A DNA stretch of 60,204 bases from Lachnospiraceae bacterium (GTDB lineage: Bacteria; Bacillota; Clostridia; Lachnospirales; Lachnospiraceae): assembly GCA_029006155.1 (NCBI GenBank), contig JAQXGF010000145.1, positions 1 through 60,204 on the forward strand, written 5' to 3'. The notes under the pieces are model-generated. The model made no database searches. It was not told the origin of the DNA and saw only the letters and a list, made by a program, of their open reading frames with translations. Positions 51,265 through 60,201 of this stretch are shown here, piece by piece. A program made the position numbers and the translations under genes. Position 1 is the first letter of the stretch. Every line of letters starts with the position of its first letter.

Positions 51265-51441
51265 ATGAATGCATACGCAGTAAAGCCCAATATGCCGTTT
51301 GTAACAACAAAAGCATTAAAGAGAACACCGGCAACAAAACAAAATGTTGATATGGTCAGGTATATGGATTCTCATGAGATTTCTCTCCGTATCGATAAAA
51401 ACACCGGTAAAATTGAATGTAATGTAAAAGAGAAAAAATGA
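51265..51441 (+). CDS. Small protein, possible antitoxin of the GNAT gene
   Basis: A 58-residue basic protein starting MNAYAVKPNMPFVTTKALK and ending CNVKEKK, with AAGGAG upstream of the ATG. Its stop overlaps the ATG of the acetyltransferase-like gene (ATGA at 51438-51441), so translation is coupled. It lacks the ribbon-helix-helix pattern of known GNAT-toxin partners, so antitoxin function is a guess from gene order. A+T-rich. Confidence 0.55.
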   Translation: MNAYAVKPNMPFVTTKALKRTPATKQNVDMVRYMDSHEISLRIDKNTGKIECNVKEKK

Positions 51442-51974
51442 TATTTGAAAAATTTACAGAAGAATATAAAATACTGGCAAATGATTTTCGCTGTGGAAAT
51501 ATTGTAATTGATAATTTTATAAAATCCAGTGATGCTTTAGATGAAAATCAAGGTATCACTTACATATTGTTGTCAGAAGAGAAAAATTTTATTATTGGAT
51601 ATTATAATATAAGTGCCAGCCGTATTGATAGGATGGAAATGGTAAATGACGACACTTATTATATACCAATGGGCGGAACCGTTAATATAAATTATCTTGC
51701 AGTAGATGAAAGATTACAGCATAGGGAGATTGTTGAAAATTCAAAAATTTATTTTGGAGATTATATATTGCGGGACTGTGAAAAAAGAATAATGAAGTTA
51801 AGGCATGATATTGGTGTTATGTTTGTTACTTTATATTCAACAGAAGAAGGATATCATTTATATCATGATAGAAATTCTTATGAAGATTTTGAGGAAGATA
51901 TGAGTACTTTCATGGAAGAGTCTAACAAGACGTGCTATAAGCTGTATAAATGTGTTGATGATATTTTAGTGTAG
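51438..51974 (+). CDS. GNAT-like acetyltransferase, possible toxin
   Basis: A 178-residue protein. It begins FEKFTEEYKILANDFRCGNI and contains the pattern YILLSEEKNFIIGYYNISAS, then INYLAVDERLQHREIVENSK, similar to GNAT toxins (such as TacT), which share F.C....(LI)D.F and GYY motifs. The usual acetyl-CoA loop R-x-x-G-x-G-x-A is not clear (VDERLQHREI), so binding may differ. Overlaps its small upstream partner by 4 bases. If active, it could modify aminoacyl-tRNA as characterised members do; this is not visible in the sequence. Confidence 0.6.
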   Translation: MIFEKFTEEYKILANDFRCGNIVIDNFIKSSDALDENQGITYILLSEEKNFIIGYYNISASRIDRMEMVNDDTYYIPMGGTVNINYLAVDERLQHREIVENSKIYFGDYILRDCEKRIMKLRHDIGVMFVTLYSTEEGYHLYHDRNSYEDFEEDMSTFMEESNKTCYKLYKCVDDILV

Positions 51975-51980
51975 TAAAAA

Positions 51981-52013
51981 GGGTAGACCTGCTATGGCCT
52001 GCCCTCATTTTTT
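51981..52013 (+). terminator. Terminator of the GNAT pair
   Basis: Stem GGGTAGACC / GGCCTGCCC with one mismatch, followed by CATTTTTT. The following ~200 bases before the tRNA contain a short frame ending LGNPKLIDFSAYKKS that may be a gene remnant. Confidence 0.65.
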
Positions 52014-52227
52014 GCGTGTTTTGAGTGGCTTTGTAGAATCTTTGTTATCAACCAAACAATATGTTATTCATTGACGTCAGAAACAGAAAGGATCAAGAAA
52101 TTCGAAGCAGCACTGTGTTCGGCCATTGAACAGGGAACACTAGGGAACCCCAAACTCATCGATTTCTCCGCCTACAAAAAAAGCAGAACACCCGCATAAA
52201 CTCAGGCATTCTGCATTTTGAAAGAAG

Positions 52228-52315
52228 CGGAGACGGAGGGATTCGAACCCTCGTGCCGGTTACCCGACAACTTGATTTCGAGTCAAGCTCGTTATGGCCA
52301 CTTCGATACGTCTCC
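52228..52315 (-). tRNA. tRNA-Ser (CGA)
   Basis: An 88-base tRNA. The acceptor stem is GGAGACG / CGTCTCC, the anticodon loop CTCGAAA has anticodon CGA (reads UCG), the long variable arm is typical of class II tRNAs, and the T arm is GAGGG-TTCGAAT-CCCTC. No CCA is encoded. It lies at the right edge of the accessory stretch with the DUF3990, AAA-ATPase and GNAT genes, and its 3' end faces that stretch. Confidence 0.93.
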
Positions 52316-52437
52316 ATATCTGGTGCGGCGGTAGGAAAGACGTTCCTGCTGTCGTACCTGTCTATTATAAAACAGTAGCGGGATTCCGTCAACCTAAAAT
52401 TCACTTCTAAACTTTTTATAAAGTGCACAAAATCCCC

Positions 52438-52496
52438 TTGATTTTTTTGGTAAAATGAGTATAACTAATTTAGTCGGCTAATTATTAGTCGGCTAA
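52438..52496 (+). promoter_or_regulatory. Promoter and operator of the MarR/ABC exporter operon
   Basis: TTGATT (52438-52443), a 16-bp spacer and TATAAC (52460-52465), then two copies of TTAGTCGGCTAA at 52470-52481 and 52485-52496. Each is near-palindromic (TTAG...CTAA), 15 bases centre to centre. They cover the start point, as expected for autorepression by the MarR protein encoded at 52569. Confidence 0.85.
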
Positions 52497-52568
52497 ATAA
52501 ATATTGGGATATAAAAACGATCTGGAACCATATTTGCGCAGGTATGGATCCAGAAGTGAGGTGAGGAA

Positions 52569-53090
52569 ATGTGTGAGTGTAAACATGAAAAGTCCCGGAG
52601 TCTGCAGGGAGCATTTATGCGGTTGCTGCACCGATATATGGAGGTGAATTTCGGCCGCCTGAAAGATCTTGGCGTGCATCCGGGGCAGCTTCCTTTTATT
52701 AATGCGATCAGTCATAAGGAAGGGATCAGTCAACGGGAGCTGGCAGAGCATCTGCATGTGAAGCCGCCGACGGTCGCGGTGACGATGAAGCGGCTCGAAA
52801 AAGCAGAAGTGATCTACCGGAAGCCGGATCCAAATGATATGCGGGTCAGCCGGATTTACCTGACAGAAAAAGGAAATCAGGTGGCAGAGCAGATCGAGAT
52901 CGTGGTGAGAGCAAATGAAAAGGCGTTGACGGCCGGATTCTCTGAGGAAGAGGTCGAGCTGGCAAAAAGTTTTTTTGACCGTATGATGCAAAATCTGGAT
53001 GCACTGTCACAGCAGATGACGGAGGCGTGTCAGGAAAGCTGCGCGGGGAAAGCACCGATTTGTAAAGATGGAAAAGGAGGAGAGATATGA
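52569..53090 (+). CDS. MarR-family transcriptional regulator
   Basis: A 173-residue regulator. The winged helix reads QRELAEHLHVKPPTVAVTMK then RLEKAEVIYRKPDPNDMRVS, with DxRxxx(I/L)xLT completed as NDMRVSRIYLTEKG. Flanking helices form the dimer interface. It ends with a cysteine-rich tail (CQESCAGKAPIC), which might sense redox state or metal. GAGG is upstream. Overlaps the first ABC gene by 4 bases, so it controls the exporter operon together with its own synthesis. Confidence 0.9.
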   Translation: MCECKHEKSRSLQGAFMRLLHRYMEVNFGRLKDLGVHPGQLPFINAISHKEGISQRELAEHLHVKPPTVAVTMKRLEKAEVIYRKPDPNDMRVSRIYLTEKGNQVAEQIEIVVRANEKALTAGFSEEEVELAKSFFDRMMQNLDALSQQMTEACQESCAGKAPICKDGKGGEI

Positions 53091-55264
53091 CAAAACTGGC
53101 GAAATATCTCAAAAGCTCGGCAGGGCTTGTGATCGCGATCGTCGCACTGCTGTTTTTGCAGGCGTATTGTGATCTGACGCTGCCAGAGTATACGTCAAAA
53201 ATTGTAAATGAAGGGATCCAGCAAAAAGGCATCGAGGATGGTGTGCCGGAAAAGATGAGTGCCGATACGAAAGGGAATCTGGAGCTGTTTCTGGATGACG
53301 ATGCGAAGAACCTGCTGGAGCAGTATTATACACAGGACGGCGATCGCTACGTGCTGAAGTCTCATATCAAGGCTTCGGAGCGGGAGGAGCTGGCCGATGC
53401 ATTGCTTCCGGCCGAGATGATGCTCGTAAGTCTGCAGCAGATGGAAAGCGGGAGCAGCACATTTGGCACAGATGAAAGTGAAGCGATGCAGCTTCCGGAA
53501 GGCGTCTCTGCCTTGGATGCAGTAAAACAGCTTCCGCAGGAGACCCGTATGGCAATGCTGGAAAAGCTGGAAGAAAAGACGGCGGATATGCCGGAGACGA
53601 TGACCGCACAGTCCGCGATCCTCTTTGTCCAGCAGGAGTATGAGGCGTTAGGCGAAGATCTCGACAGCCTGCAGATTCATTATCTGATCCGGACCGGAGG
53701 AATGATGCTTCTTGTGGCTCTGCTGGCGATGGTCGCATCGGTACTTGTGACGTTCTTCTCCGCGCGGGTGGCAGCAGTCGTGGCGCACGATCTGAGAAAC
53801 GACGTGTACCGCAAAGTCATTGGCTTCAACAGTCATGAGTTCAATCAGTTTTCGACCGCTTCGCTGATCACACGAAGCACGAACGATATTCAGCAGATTC
53901 AGATGCTGTTGGCGATGGGCTTCCGGCTTGTGCTCTACTCCCCGATCCTTGGTATCGGTGGTGTGCTCAAGGTCGTAAAGACCGATGTCTCGATGAGCTG
54001 GATCATCGTGCTGGCAGTGGTGCTCATTATGATCGTCATCGGAGTATTGTTTAAAGTAGCAATGCCGCGGTTCACAAAGCTGCAGGAGCTGATCGACCGG
54101 CTGAACCTCGTGACGAGAGAGCAGCTGACCGGTATCATGGTCACCCGTGCATTCAGCGCGGAGGCACATGAGGAGGAGCGCTTTGAGGAGGCGAATCAGA
54201 ATCTGACGAAGACGAACCTGTTCGTCAACCGCTGTATGACATTTATGATGCCGATTATGATGGTCATCATGAATGGTATTTCCGTGCTGATTGTCTACAA
54301 GGGCAGCTATGCGATCGACGGCGGCAATATGCAGGTCGGCGATCTGATGGCCTTTATCCAGTATGCGATGCAGATCATCATGTCCTTCCTGATGATTGCG
54401 ATGATGTCGATCATCATTCCGAGAGCCAATGTGGCGGCAAAGCGTATTTATGAAGTGCTGAGCACCGAGCCGACGATTCACGATCCGGAGCATCCGAAAC
54501 AGCCGGAGGCAAATGAGAAGGGAACGGTAGAGTTTTCACATGTGTCATTCGCTTATCCGGAGGCAGATGAGAAGGTGCTCGACGATATCTCTTTCCGCGC
54601 GGAAAAAGGCCAGACCGTGGCATTTATCGGAAGTACCGGAAGCGGCAAGAGTACTCTGATCAATCTGATCCCGCGGTTCTATGATGTGACTGCCGGATCG
54701 GTCAAAGTCGACGGGGTGGATGTCCGCGAGATGGCGAAAAAGGATCTGTGTGACCGGCTTGGATATGTGCCGCAGAAGAGCACGCTGTTCTCCGGTACGA
54801 TTGCTTCGAATATCCGCTATGGCGCGCCGGATGCGACCGATGAGGATGTAAAGCGGGCAGCGGCGATTGCGCAGGCGACCGAGTTTATCGAAGAAAAAGA
54901 AGGAACGTATGAATCTCCGATTGCACAGGGCGGCACGAACGTCTCCGGAGGACAGAAGCAGCGTCTTTCGATCGCGCGGGCGATTGCGAAGAAGCCGGAG
55001 ATCCTCATTTTTGACGACAGCTTTTCTGCGCTGGACTATAAGACGGACGTCACGCTTCGCCGGGAGCTGAAAAAGCAGACGGCAGATACGACGACGCTGA
55101 TCGTGGCACAGCGAATCAGTACGATCTTACATGCGGATCAGATCATCGTACTGGACGATGGAAAAATTGCCGGAAAGGGCACGCATAAAGAACTGATGGA
55201 AAACTGTGAAGTGTACCGTCAGATCGCAAAATCACAGCTCTCCGAAAAAGAGCTTGCGGAATGA
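53087..55264 (+). CDS. ABC exporter half-transporter with degenerate Walker B, subunit 1
   Basis: A 725-residue fused membrane/ATPase protein. After the first membrane segment there is an unusual extracellular insertion of about 160 residues (residues ~35-200) before the second. The ATPase has Walker A GSTGSGKSTLIN, signature VSGGQKQRL and Walker B ILIFDDSFSALD, in which the catalytic glutamate is replaced by aspartate. Together with the second subunit this makes a heterodimeric exporter with one degenerate ATP site. Overlaps marR by 4 bases. Substrates are likely drugs, peptides or lipids. Confidence 0.92.
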   Translation: MTKLAKYLKSSAGLVIAIVALLFLQAYCDLTLPEYTSKIVNEGIQQKGIEDGVPEKMSADTKGNLELFLDDDAKNLLEQYYTQDGDRYVLKSHIKASEREELADALLPAEMMLVSLQQMESGSSTFGTDESEAMQLPEGVSALDAVKQLPQETRMAMLEKLEEKTADMPETMTAQSAILFVQQEYEALGEDLDSLQIHYLIRTGGMMLLVALLAMVASVLVTFFSARVAAVVAHDLRNDVYRKVIGFNSHEFNQFSTASLITRSTNDIQQIQMLLAMGFRLVLYSPILGIGGVLKVVKTDVSMSWIIVLAVVLIMIVIGVLFKVAMPRFTKLQELIDRLNLVTREQLTGIMVTRAFSAEAHEEERFEEANQNLTKTNLFVNRCMTFMMPIMMVIMNGISVLIVYKGSYAIDGGNMQVGDLMAFIQYAMQIIMSFLMIAMMSIIIPRANVAAKRIYEVLSTEPTIHDPEHPKQPEANEKGTVEFSHVSFAYPEADEKVLDDISFRAEKGQTVAFIGSTGSGKSTLINLIPRFYDVTAGSVKVDGVDVREMAKKDLCDRLGYVPQKSTLFSGTIASNIRYGAPDATDEDVKRAAAIAQATEFIEEKEGTYESPIAQGGTNVSGGQKQRLSIARAIAKKPEILIFDDSFSALDYKTDVTLRRELKKQTADTTTLIVAQRISTILHADQIIVLDDGKIAGKGTHKELMENCEVYRQIAKSQLSEKELAE

Positions 55265-55280
55265 GAAAGGAGTATGCCAG

Positions 55281-57113
55281 ATGAGTGAATCAAGACCACG
55301 CGGCATGCATGGCATGCGCGGAGGAAGAATGAGCGGCGAGAAAGCCAAGGACTTCAAGGGAAGCATCGGCAAACTCATCCGCTATATGTCAAAATATAAA
55401 TTCCGGTTTGTATTCATGCTGATTTTTGCAATTGCCGGAACCGTGTTTAATATCGTAGGACCGAAGATTCTCGGTAAAGCGACGACCGAGCTGTTCAATG
55501 GCCTGGTCGCGAAGATTGGTGGAAGCGGCGGGATTGACTTTACAAAGATTACGCAGATCCTGCTGTTTGCACTTTCCCTGTATGTCTGCTCGGCGATCTT
55601 TTCGTTCATCCAGGGCTTTATCATGACAGGCATTTCCAACGATGTGACGTATGGGCTTCGAAAGGATATTTCAAAGAAGATCAACCGTCTTCCGCTGAAG
55701 TATTATGAGAGCCGGACGACCGGAGAGATCCTCTCCAGAGTCACAAACGATGTGGATACCCTGCAAAATGGCCTGAATCAGAGTATCACGCAGCTGATCA
55801 CTTCGGTCACGACGCTGATCGGTGTGTTTATCATGATGCTGAGTATCAATGTATGGATGACGCTGGCAGCTGTGCTGATCCTTCCGGTATCGATGGGCAT
55901 CATCGGAACCGTGATGAAGCGGTCGCAGAAATTTTTCCGTAACCAGCAGCGCTATCTTGGCGAGGTAAACGGCCAGATCGAAGAGGTATACGGCGGACAC
56001 AACGTCGTAAAGGTATTTAACAAAGAAAAAGATGTCGTAGATGCATTTGAAAAAGTAAATAAAGAGCTGTATAATTCAGCATGGAAGTCCCAGTTCTTCT
56101 CCGGTATTATGATGCCGGTCATGCAGTTTATCGGAAATCTGGGGTACGTCGTCGTGGCGATCTTAGGCGGATTCCTTGTCATCAAGAATGTGATTGAGGT
56201 CGGCGATATCCAGTCATTCTTCCAGTACATCCGGAATTTCACGCAGCCGATCCAGCAGATCGCACAGGTGACAAATATGCTGCAGTCCGCAGCCGCCGCA
56301 TCCGAGCGTGTCTTTGAATTCCTGGAGGAAGATGAGGAAGACCAGACGGTCGAGCACCCGGTATCTACCGAGGGATTGAATGGAAACGTGACGTTTGACC
56401 ATGTGGCATTTGGCTATGATCCGAATCAGCTGATCATCCACGATTTTTCCGCAAAGGTCAAAGATGGCCAGAAGATCGCGATCGTCGGCCCGACCGGAGC
56501 CGGCAAGACGACGATGGTCAAGCTGCTGATGCGTTACTATGATGTCAACAAAGGCAGCATCCAGATCGACGGGCATGATGTACGGGACTTCAACCGCAAG
56601 GAGCTGCGGGAAATGTTTGGCATGGTACTGCAGGATACTTGGCTGTTTTCTGGAACGATCATGGAAAATATCCGGTATGGCAGGCTGGATGCGACGGATG
56701 AAGAAGTCATCGCGGCAGCCAAGGCAGCCCATATCCATAAATTTATCATGCAGCAGCCGGGCGGCTATCAGATGGTCCTGAATGAAGAGACGAGCAATGT
56801 CTCTCAGGGACAGAAGCAGCTGCTTACGATTGCGCGGGCAATTCTGGCGGACAATAAGATCCTGATCCTCGACGAGGCGACCTCCTCGGTCGACACCCGC
56901 ACGGAGACACAGATTCAGAAGGCGATGGATAATCTGATGAAAGGCCGGACGAGCTTTGTCATCGCGCACCGGCTCTCGACGATCCGGGATGCGGATCTGA
57001 TCCTTGTCATGAAAGATGGCGATATCATTGAGCAGGGCAATCATGAGACACTGATGAAGCAGGGCGGCTTCTATGCGGAACTGTACAACAGCCAGTTTGA
57101 ACGCAGTGCGTGA
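55281..57113 (+). CDS. ABC exporter half-transporter, subunit 2
   Basis: A 610-residue fused membrane/ATPase protein. AGGAG lies upstream of the ATG at 55281; an in-frame longer form would overlap subunit 1. The N-terminus is basic and Gly/Met/Arg-rich (RPRGMHGMRGGRMSGEKAKD). The ATPase has Walker A GPTGAGKTTMVK and intact Walker B ILILDEATSSVD, but the signature reads NVSQGQKQLL rather than SGGQ. The two degenerate features fall in complementary places, consistent with one active and one degenerate ATP site in the heterodimer. Confidence 0.92.
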   Translation: MSESRPRGMHGMRGGRMSGEKAKDFKGSIGKLIRYMSKYKFRFVFMLIFAIAGTVFNIVGPKILGKATTELFNGLVAKIGGSGGIDFTKITQILLFALSLYVCSAIFSFIQGFIMTGISNDVTYGLRKDISKKINRLPLKYYESRTTGEILSRVTNDVDTLQNGLNQSITQLITSVTTLIGVFIMMLSINVWMTLAAVLILPVSMGIIGTVMKRSQKFFRNQQRYLGEVNGQIEEVYGGHNVVKVFNKEKDVVDAFEKVNKELYNSAWKSQFFSGIMMPVMQFIGNLGYVVVAILGGFLVIKNVIEVGDIQSFFQYIRNFTQPIQQIAQVTNMLQSAAAASERVFEFLEEDEEDQTVEHPVSTEGLNGNVTFDHVAFGYDPNQLIIHDFSAKVKDGQKIAIVGPTGAGKTTMVKLLMRYYDVNKGSIQIDGHDVRDFNRKELREMFGMVLQDTWLFSGTIMENIRYGRLDATDEEVIAAAKAAHIHKFIMQQPGGYQMVLNEETSNVSQGQKQLLTIARAILADNKILILDEATSSVDTRTETQIQKAMDNLMKGRTSFVIAHRLSTIRDADLILVMKDGDIIEQGNHETLMKQGGFYAELYNSQFERSA

Positions 57114-57146
57114 AGCGAGCAGTAAAGAAGGCGGGGAGGAAATGCG

Positions 57147-57761
57147 ATGAAGTACCATATTATTACGATTGAGCGGGAATATGCATCAGGTGGAAGCGAG
57201 ATCGGCAAGAGGGTTGGTCTCCAGCTGGATATCCCATGTTATGGAAAAGAAGTGCTGGAGCGAGCGGCTGAGAAAATGAATACGGTGCCGGAGCGTCTCG
57301 TACAGCTCGAGGAGACGACGTCGAACAGCCTGCTATATTCGCTTGGCATGGCGAACCGGATCGCGCTCGGGGAGCGCGACGGTTTGAGCGAAGAGGGCGC
57401 TTTATATGTCACGGAGGAGAGCGTGATCCAAGAGATGGCGCTGCAGGGACCGTGCGTGATCGTCGGCCGCTGCGCCGGATGGATTTTGCGGGATCGCAAA
57501 GATGTGCTGCGGGTATTTATCCACGCGGATAAGGAGTTCCGCAGGAAACGTGCCAGGACCTGCTACGGCATCGAGGAAGCAAAGGTCGACAATGTCCTGA
57601 AGCGGTTCGACCGTCGCCGGGCAAATTTCTACAGTGCAAATACGTGTATGCACTGGGATGATAAAAAGGGCTACCATCTCGTACTCGACAGTTCACAGCT
57701 CGGCATTCCGGCCTGTGTGGATCTGATCTGCCGGACGGCGGTGGGAGATGTGCGGGAGTGA
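57147..57761 (+). CDS. Cytidylate-kinase-like protein
   Basis: A 204-residue P-loop kinase-fold protein of the Cytidylate_kin_2 type. It begins ITIEREYASGGSEIGKRVGL, with a relaxed P-loop, then IPCYGKEVLERAAEKM and GPCVIVGRCAGWILRDRKDV. Family members are broadly distributed in Lachnospiraceae and not shown to phosphorylate CMP; the true substrate is unknown. GGAGG precedes the start. It follows the exporter by 33 bases and may be in the same operon. Confidence 0.88.
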   Translation: MKYHIITIEREYASGGSEIGKRVGLQLDIPCYGKEVLERAAEKMNTVPERLVQLEETTSNSLLYSLGMANRIALGERDGLSEEGALYVTEESVIQEMALQGPCVIVGRCAGWILRDRKDVLRVFIHADKEFRRKRARTCYGIEEAKVDNVLKRFDRRRANFYSANTCMHWDDKKGYHLVLDSSQLGIPACVDLICRTAVGDVRE

Positions 57762-57834
57762 TATAAAAAGCGGTAAGGATACCGCGCCGGTAGCCTCTGC
57801 GGAAAAATGGTGGGCTGGATTGTAAATATCTGCT

Positions 57835-60201
57835 TTAAGTTCCAAGGCGGTTCATCAAATCCTGCAGAGAATTGGTATCCAGTGTATATTGTTCGGATTC
57901 TGAGCCGGATTCTGACTCAGAATCCGATTCGGTTTCATAAGGCGGCATCTCCGTATCCGGGGGTGCCGTTTCTGTCTCTGAAGAGGACTCGGATGCTTCC
58001 GATGCAGATTCGGTATCAGGGGCTTCCGGAAGCAGCTGGTCGAGGATGTCCGGGTAAATGACGATCGGCTCCGTCTCCGGGATCGGGATGTGCAGTGGAC
58101 AGTCTTTTTCCGGCGCGGTCCCGACAGCAAAATATTCGGTGTAGGTATCACGGCATCCACCTTCTATGGCACGCAGATGGCTCTCCTTGCAGAGCCGGAC
58201 CTGCTGAATGGATGACGGCGGGGTAAATTCGGAGGCGAGGAGTGTCGCATGTATGCGGTTCATGACGGCGGAGAACAGCGTTTTCTGGTAGCTGTGACAG
58301 CCGTCCGGCAGCTCTTTGTTACTGTCATACCCGCCCCAGACGCCGCACGTGTAGTAGGGGGTGAAGCCGACGAACCAGATGTCTTTGTAGTCCGAGGTCG
58401 TTCCGGTCTTTCCGGCGACCGGCTGATTGGATGCAGAAACGCTCTGATAGGCCGTACCGGACGGATCGGAGACGACACCTTGCATGGCAGAGGTCAGAAG
58501 AAAGGCCGTCGAGTCTTTCAGCACGCGGGTGTTGTCTCGTTTGGCCAGTGTGCGGGTGCGAAAATCATCCGGCAATTCGTCTGCAGATGTGGAGATCTCT
58601 TCCAGGTCGGAAAAGGCGTAGAGCACTTCGCCGCTTCGGTTCAGGATCTTGGTGAAAAATTTTGGCGTCCGGTAAATGCCGCCATCTGCGATCGTGGCAA
58701 ACGCCCCGGTGAGCTCTAAATTCGTCACGCCATCGGTGATGCCGCCGAGGGCAAGCGGCTGGATGCAGTCGGATGCAGCGCGAAGCGTCGTGATGCCAAG
58801 GTTCTGGGCGTATTGCAGACCGAGGGCGGGGGTGATGGCAGTGATGCAGCGCACAGCCGCGAGATTGACCGAGCGGGTGATCGCTTCCCGGATCGTGACC
58901 GCGGCACTTGTATCCGTGCTGTCCCAGTTGCCGACGGGTGTGCCGTCTTCGTAGGAAAACGGTGTGTTTTCATAGAGGGTGGCAAGCGTTTCGCCTGCGG
59001 CATCCAGAGCCGGGGCATAGGCGGTGAGAATTTTGAAGGTGGAGCCGGGCTGGCGAAGCGTGTCGGTGGCGCGGTTCAGGGTGAGGCTGGCCTGCTTTTC
59101 CCCGTGCCCGCCTACGAGCGCACGGACGAGGCCGGTATGCTGATCCATGAGCACGAGGGATGCCTGCAGTTCTTCACCGGCAGAGGCCGGGAAGTTGGCA
59201 GGATTGGAGAACTCTTCCTCACAGATCGTTTGCAGGGCTGCATCCTGTGCGGAGTAGATGCGCAGACCTCCTCCGAAGATGGCCCGGTGTGCCTGTTCCT
59301 GTGCGTAGTGAAGTTCCTGCATGAGGATGTCTGTGACCTGGGTGATCAGGGCATCTTCATAGTAGGAATAGACGTTCTCCCAGCCGGATACCGGATCGGA
59401 TGCGAGGATGCGGTCATAGACCGGATCATTTTCTGCTTCCCGGTGCGCGTCGTGAGAGATGTAGCCCTGTGTTTCCATATAGTTGAGGACGATGAGCTGA
59501 CGGCGGCGGTTTGCTTCCGGAAAAGAGACCGGATTGTAGCCGGATGGATTTTGCGGGATCGCTGCGAGCACGGCGCACTCGGAGAGGGTGAGGTCCGAGA
59601 CATCCTTTCCAAAGTAGCGCTTTGCAGCGGACTGGACGCCGTAGCAGCCGGCCCCCAGGTTGATCGTATTCAGATAATTTTCCAGGATTTCTTCTTTGCT
59701 GCTGCGTTTTTCGAGCTGAACGGCGAGGTACTGTTCCTGTACTTTGCGGCGCATGCGGTCGAGAAGGGTGCGCTCGGAGGTCCATTCGGTAAATACCTGA
59801 TTTTTGATGAGCTGCTGTGTGATCGTGCTGGCGCCCTCGGAAAAGGAGCCACTCGTGATGCCTTTGAAAAAGGCACGCAGGATGCCGTGGACATCAATGC
59901 CGTGATGCGAGTAGAAGCGTTCGTCCTCGATCGCGACGATGGCCTGCTGCAGCGCCTCCGGGATCTCATCAAGTGTGACGAGATCGCGGTTCGAGGTAGC
60001 GAATGTGAGGCGGCGTATGTAATTGCCGTCGGAATCGCAGATATAAGTAGCAGATTCGGATGGAGAGAGAGAGATCGCATCCAGGTCGGGAGCGGTGGCG
60101 ATGAGATACCAGAGCGTCCCGCAGACCGTAAGCACGATCACGCCGGACAGGATCGCGAGGCTGATCAGAAGCTGTTTTCTGGTGATGTGGATTGGTTTCA
60201 T
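57835..60201 (-). CDS. Class A penicillin-binding protein
   Basis: A 788-residue bifunctional peptidoglycan synthase. A short N-terminal tail and a membrane anchor (~10-35) precede the glycosyltransferase domain, with E92 in IEDERFYSHHGID and EGASTITQQLIKN at 122-134. The transpeptidase has SxxK at S387 (PGSTFK), then SVN and KTGT motifs. The C-terminus is a ~60-residue Ser/Glu/Thr-rich tail (ESESGSESEQ). Acts outside the cell membrane. The start at 60201 is three bases from the window end, so an upstream start cannot be ruled out. Converges with the cytidylate-kinase-like gene. Confidence 0.93.
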   Translation of the reverse strand: MKPIHITRKQLLISLAILSGVIVLTVCGTLWYLIATAPDLDAISLSPSESATYICDSDGNYIRRLTFATSNRDLVTLDEIPEALQQAIVAIEDERFYSHHGIDVHGILRAFFKGITSGSFSEGASTITQQLIKNQVFTEWTSERTLLDRMRRKVQEQYLAVQLEKRSSKEEILENYLNTINLGAGCYGVQSAAKRYFGKDVSDLTLSECAVLAAIPQNPSGYNPVSFPEANRRRQLIVLNYMETQGYISHDAHREAENDPVYDRILASDPVSGWENVYSYYEDALITQVTDILMQELHYAQEQAHRAIFGGGLRIYSAQDAALQTICEEEFSNPANFPASAGEELQASLVLMDQHTGLVRALVGGHGEKQASLTLNRATDTLRQPGSTFKILTAYAPALDAAGETLATLYENTPFSYEDGTPVGNWDSTDTSAAVTIREAITRSVNLAAVRCITAITPALGLQYAQNLGITTLRAASDCIQPLALGGITDGVTNLELTGAFATIADGGIYRTPKFFTKILNRSGEVLYAFSDLEEISTSADELPDDFRTRTLAKRDNTRVLKDSTAFLLTSAMQGVVSDPSGTAYQSVSASNQPVAGKTGTTSDYKDIWFVGFTPYYTCGVWGGYDSNKELPDGCHSYQKTLFSAVMNRIHATLLASEFTPPSSIQQVRLCKESHLRAIEGGCRDTYTEYFAVGTAPEKDCPLHIPIPETEPIVIYPDILDQLLPEAPDTESASEASESSSETETAPPDTEMPPYETESDSESESGSESEQYTLDTNSLQDLMNRLGT

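Noticed and set aside
52083..52201. Possible end of an integrase or mobilisation gene before tRNA-Ser
   Set aside because: The short frame (LGNPKLIDFSAYKKS at its end) has no recognised motif and no start or ribosome site.
52228..52315. Attachment-site repeat of the tRNA-Ser 3' end
   Set aside because: No second copy of the CGGAGACGGAGGG end was seen to the left in the accessory stretch.
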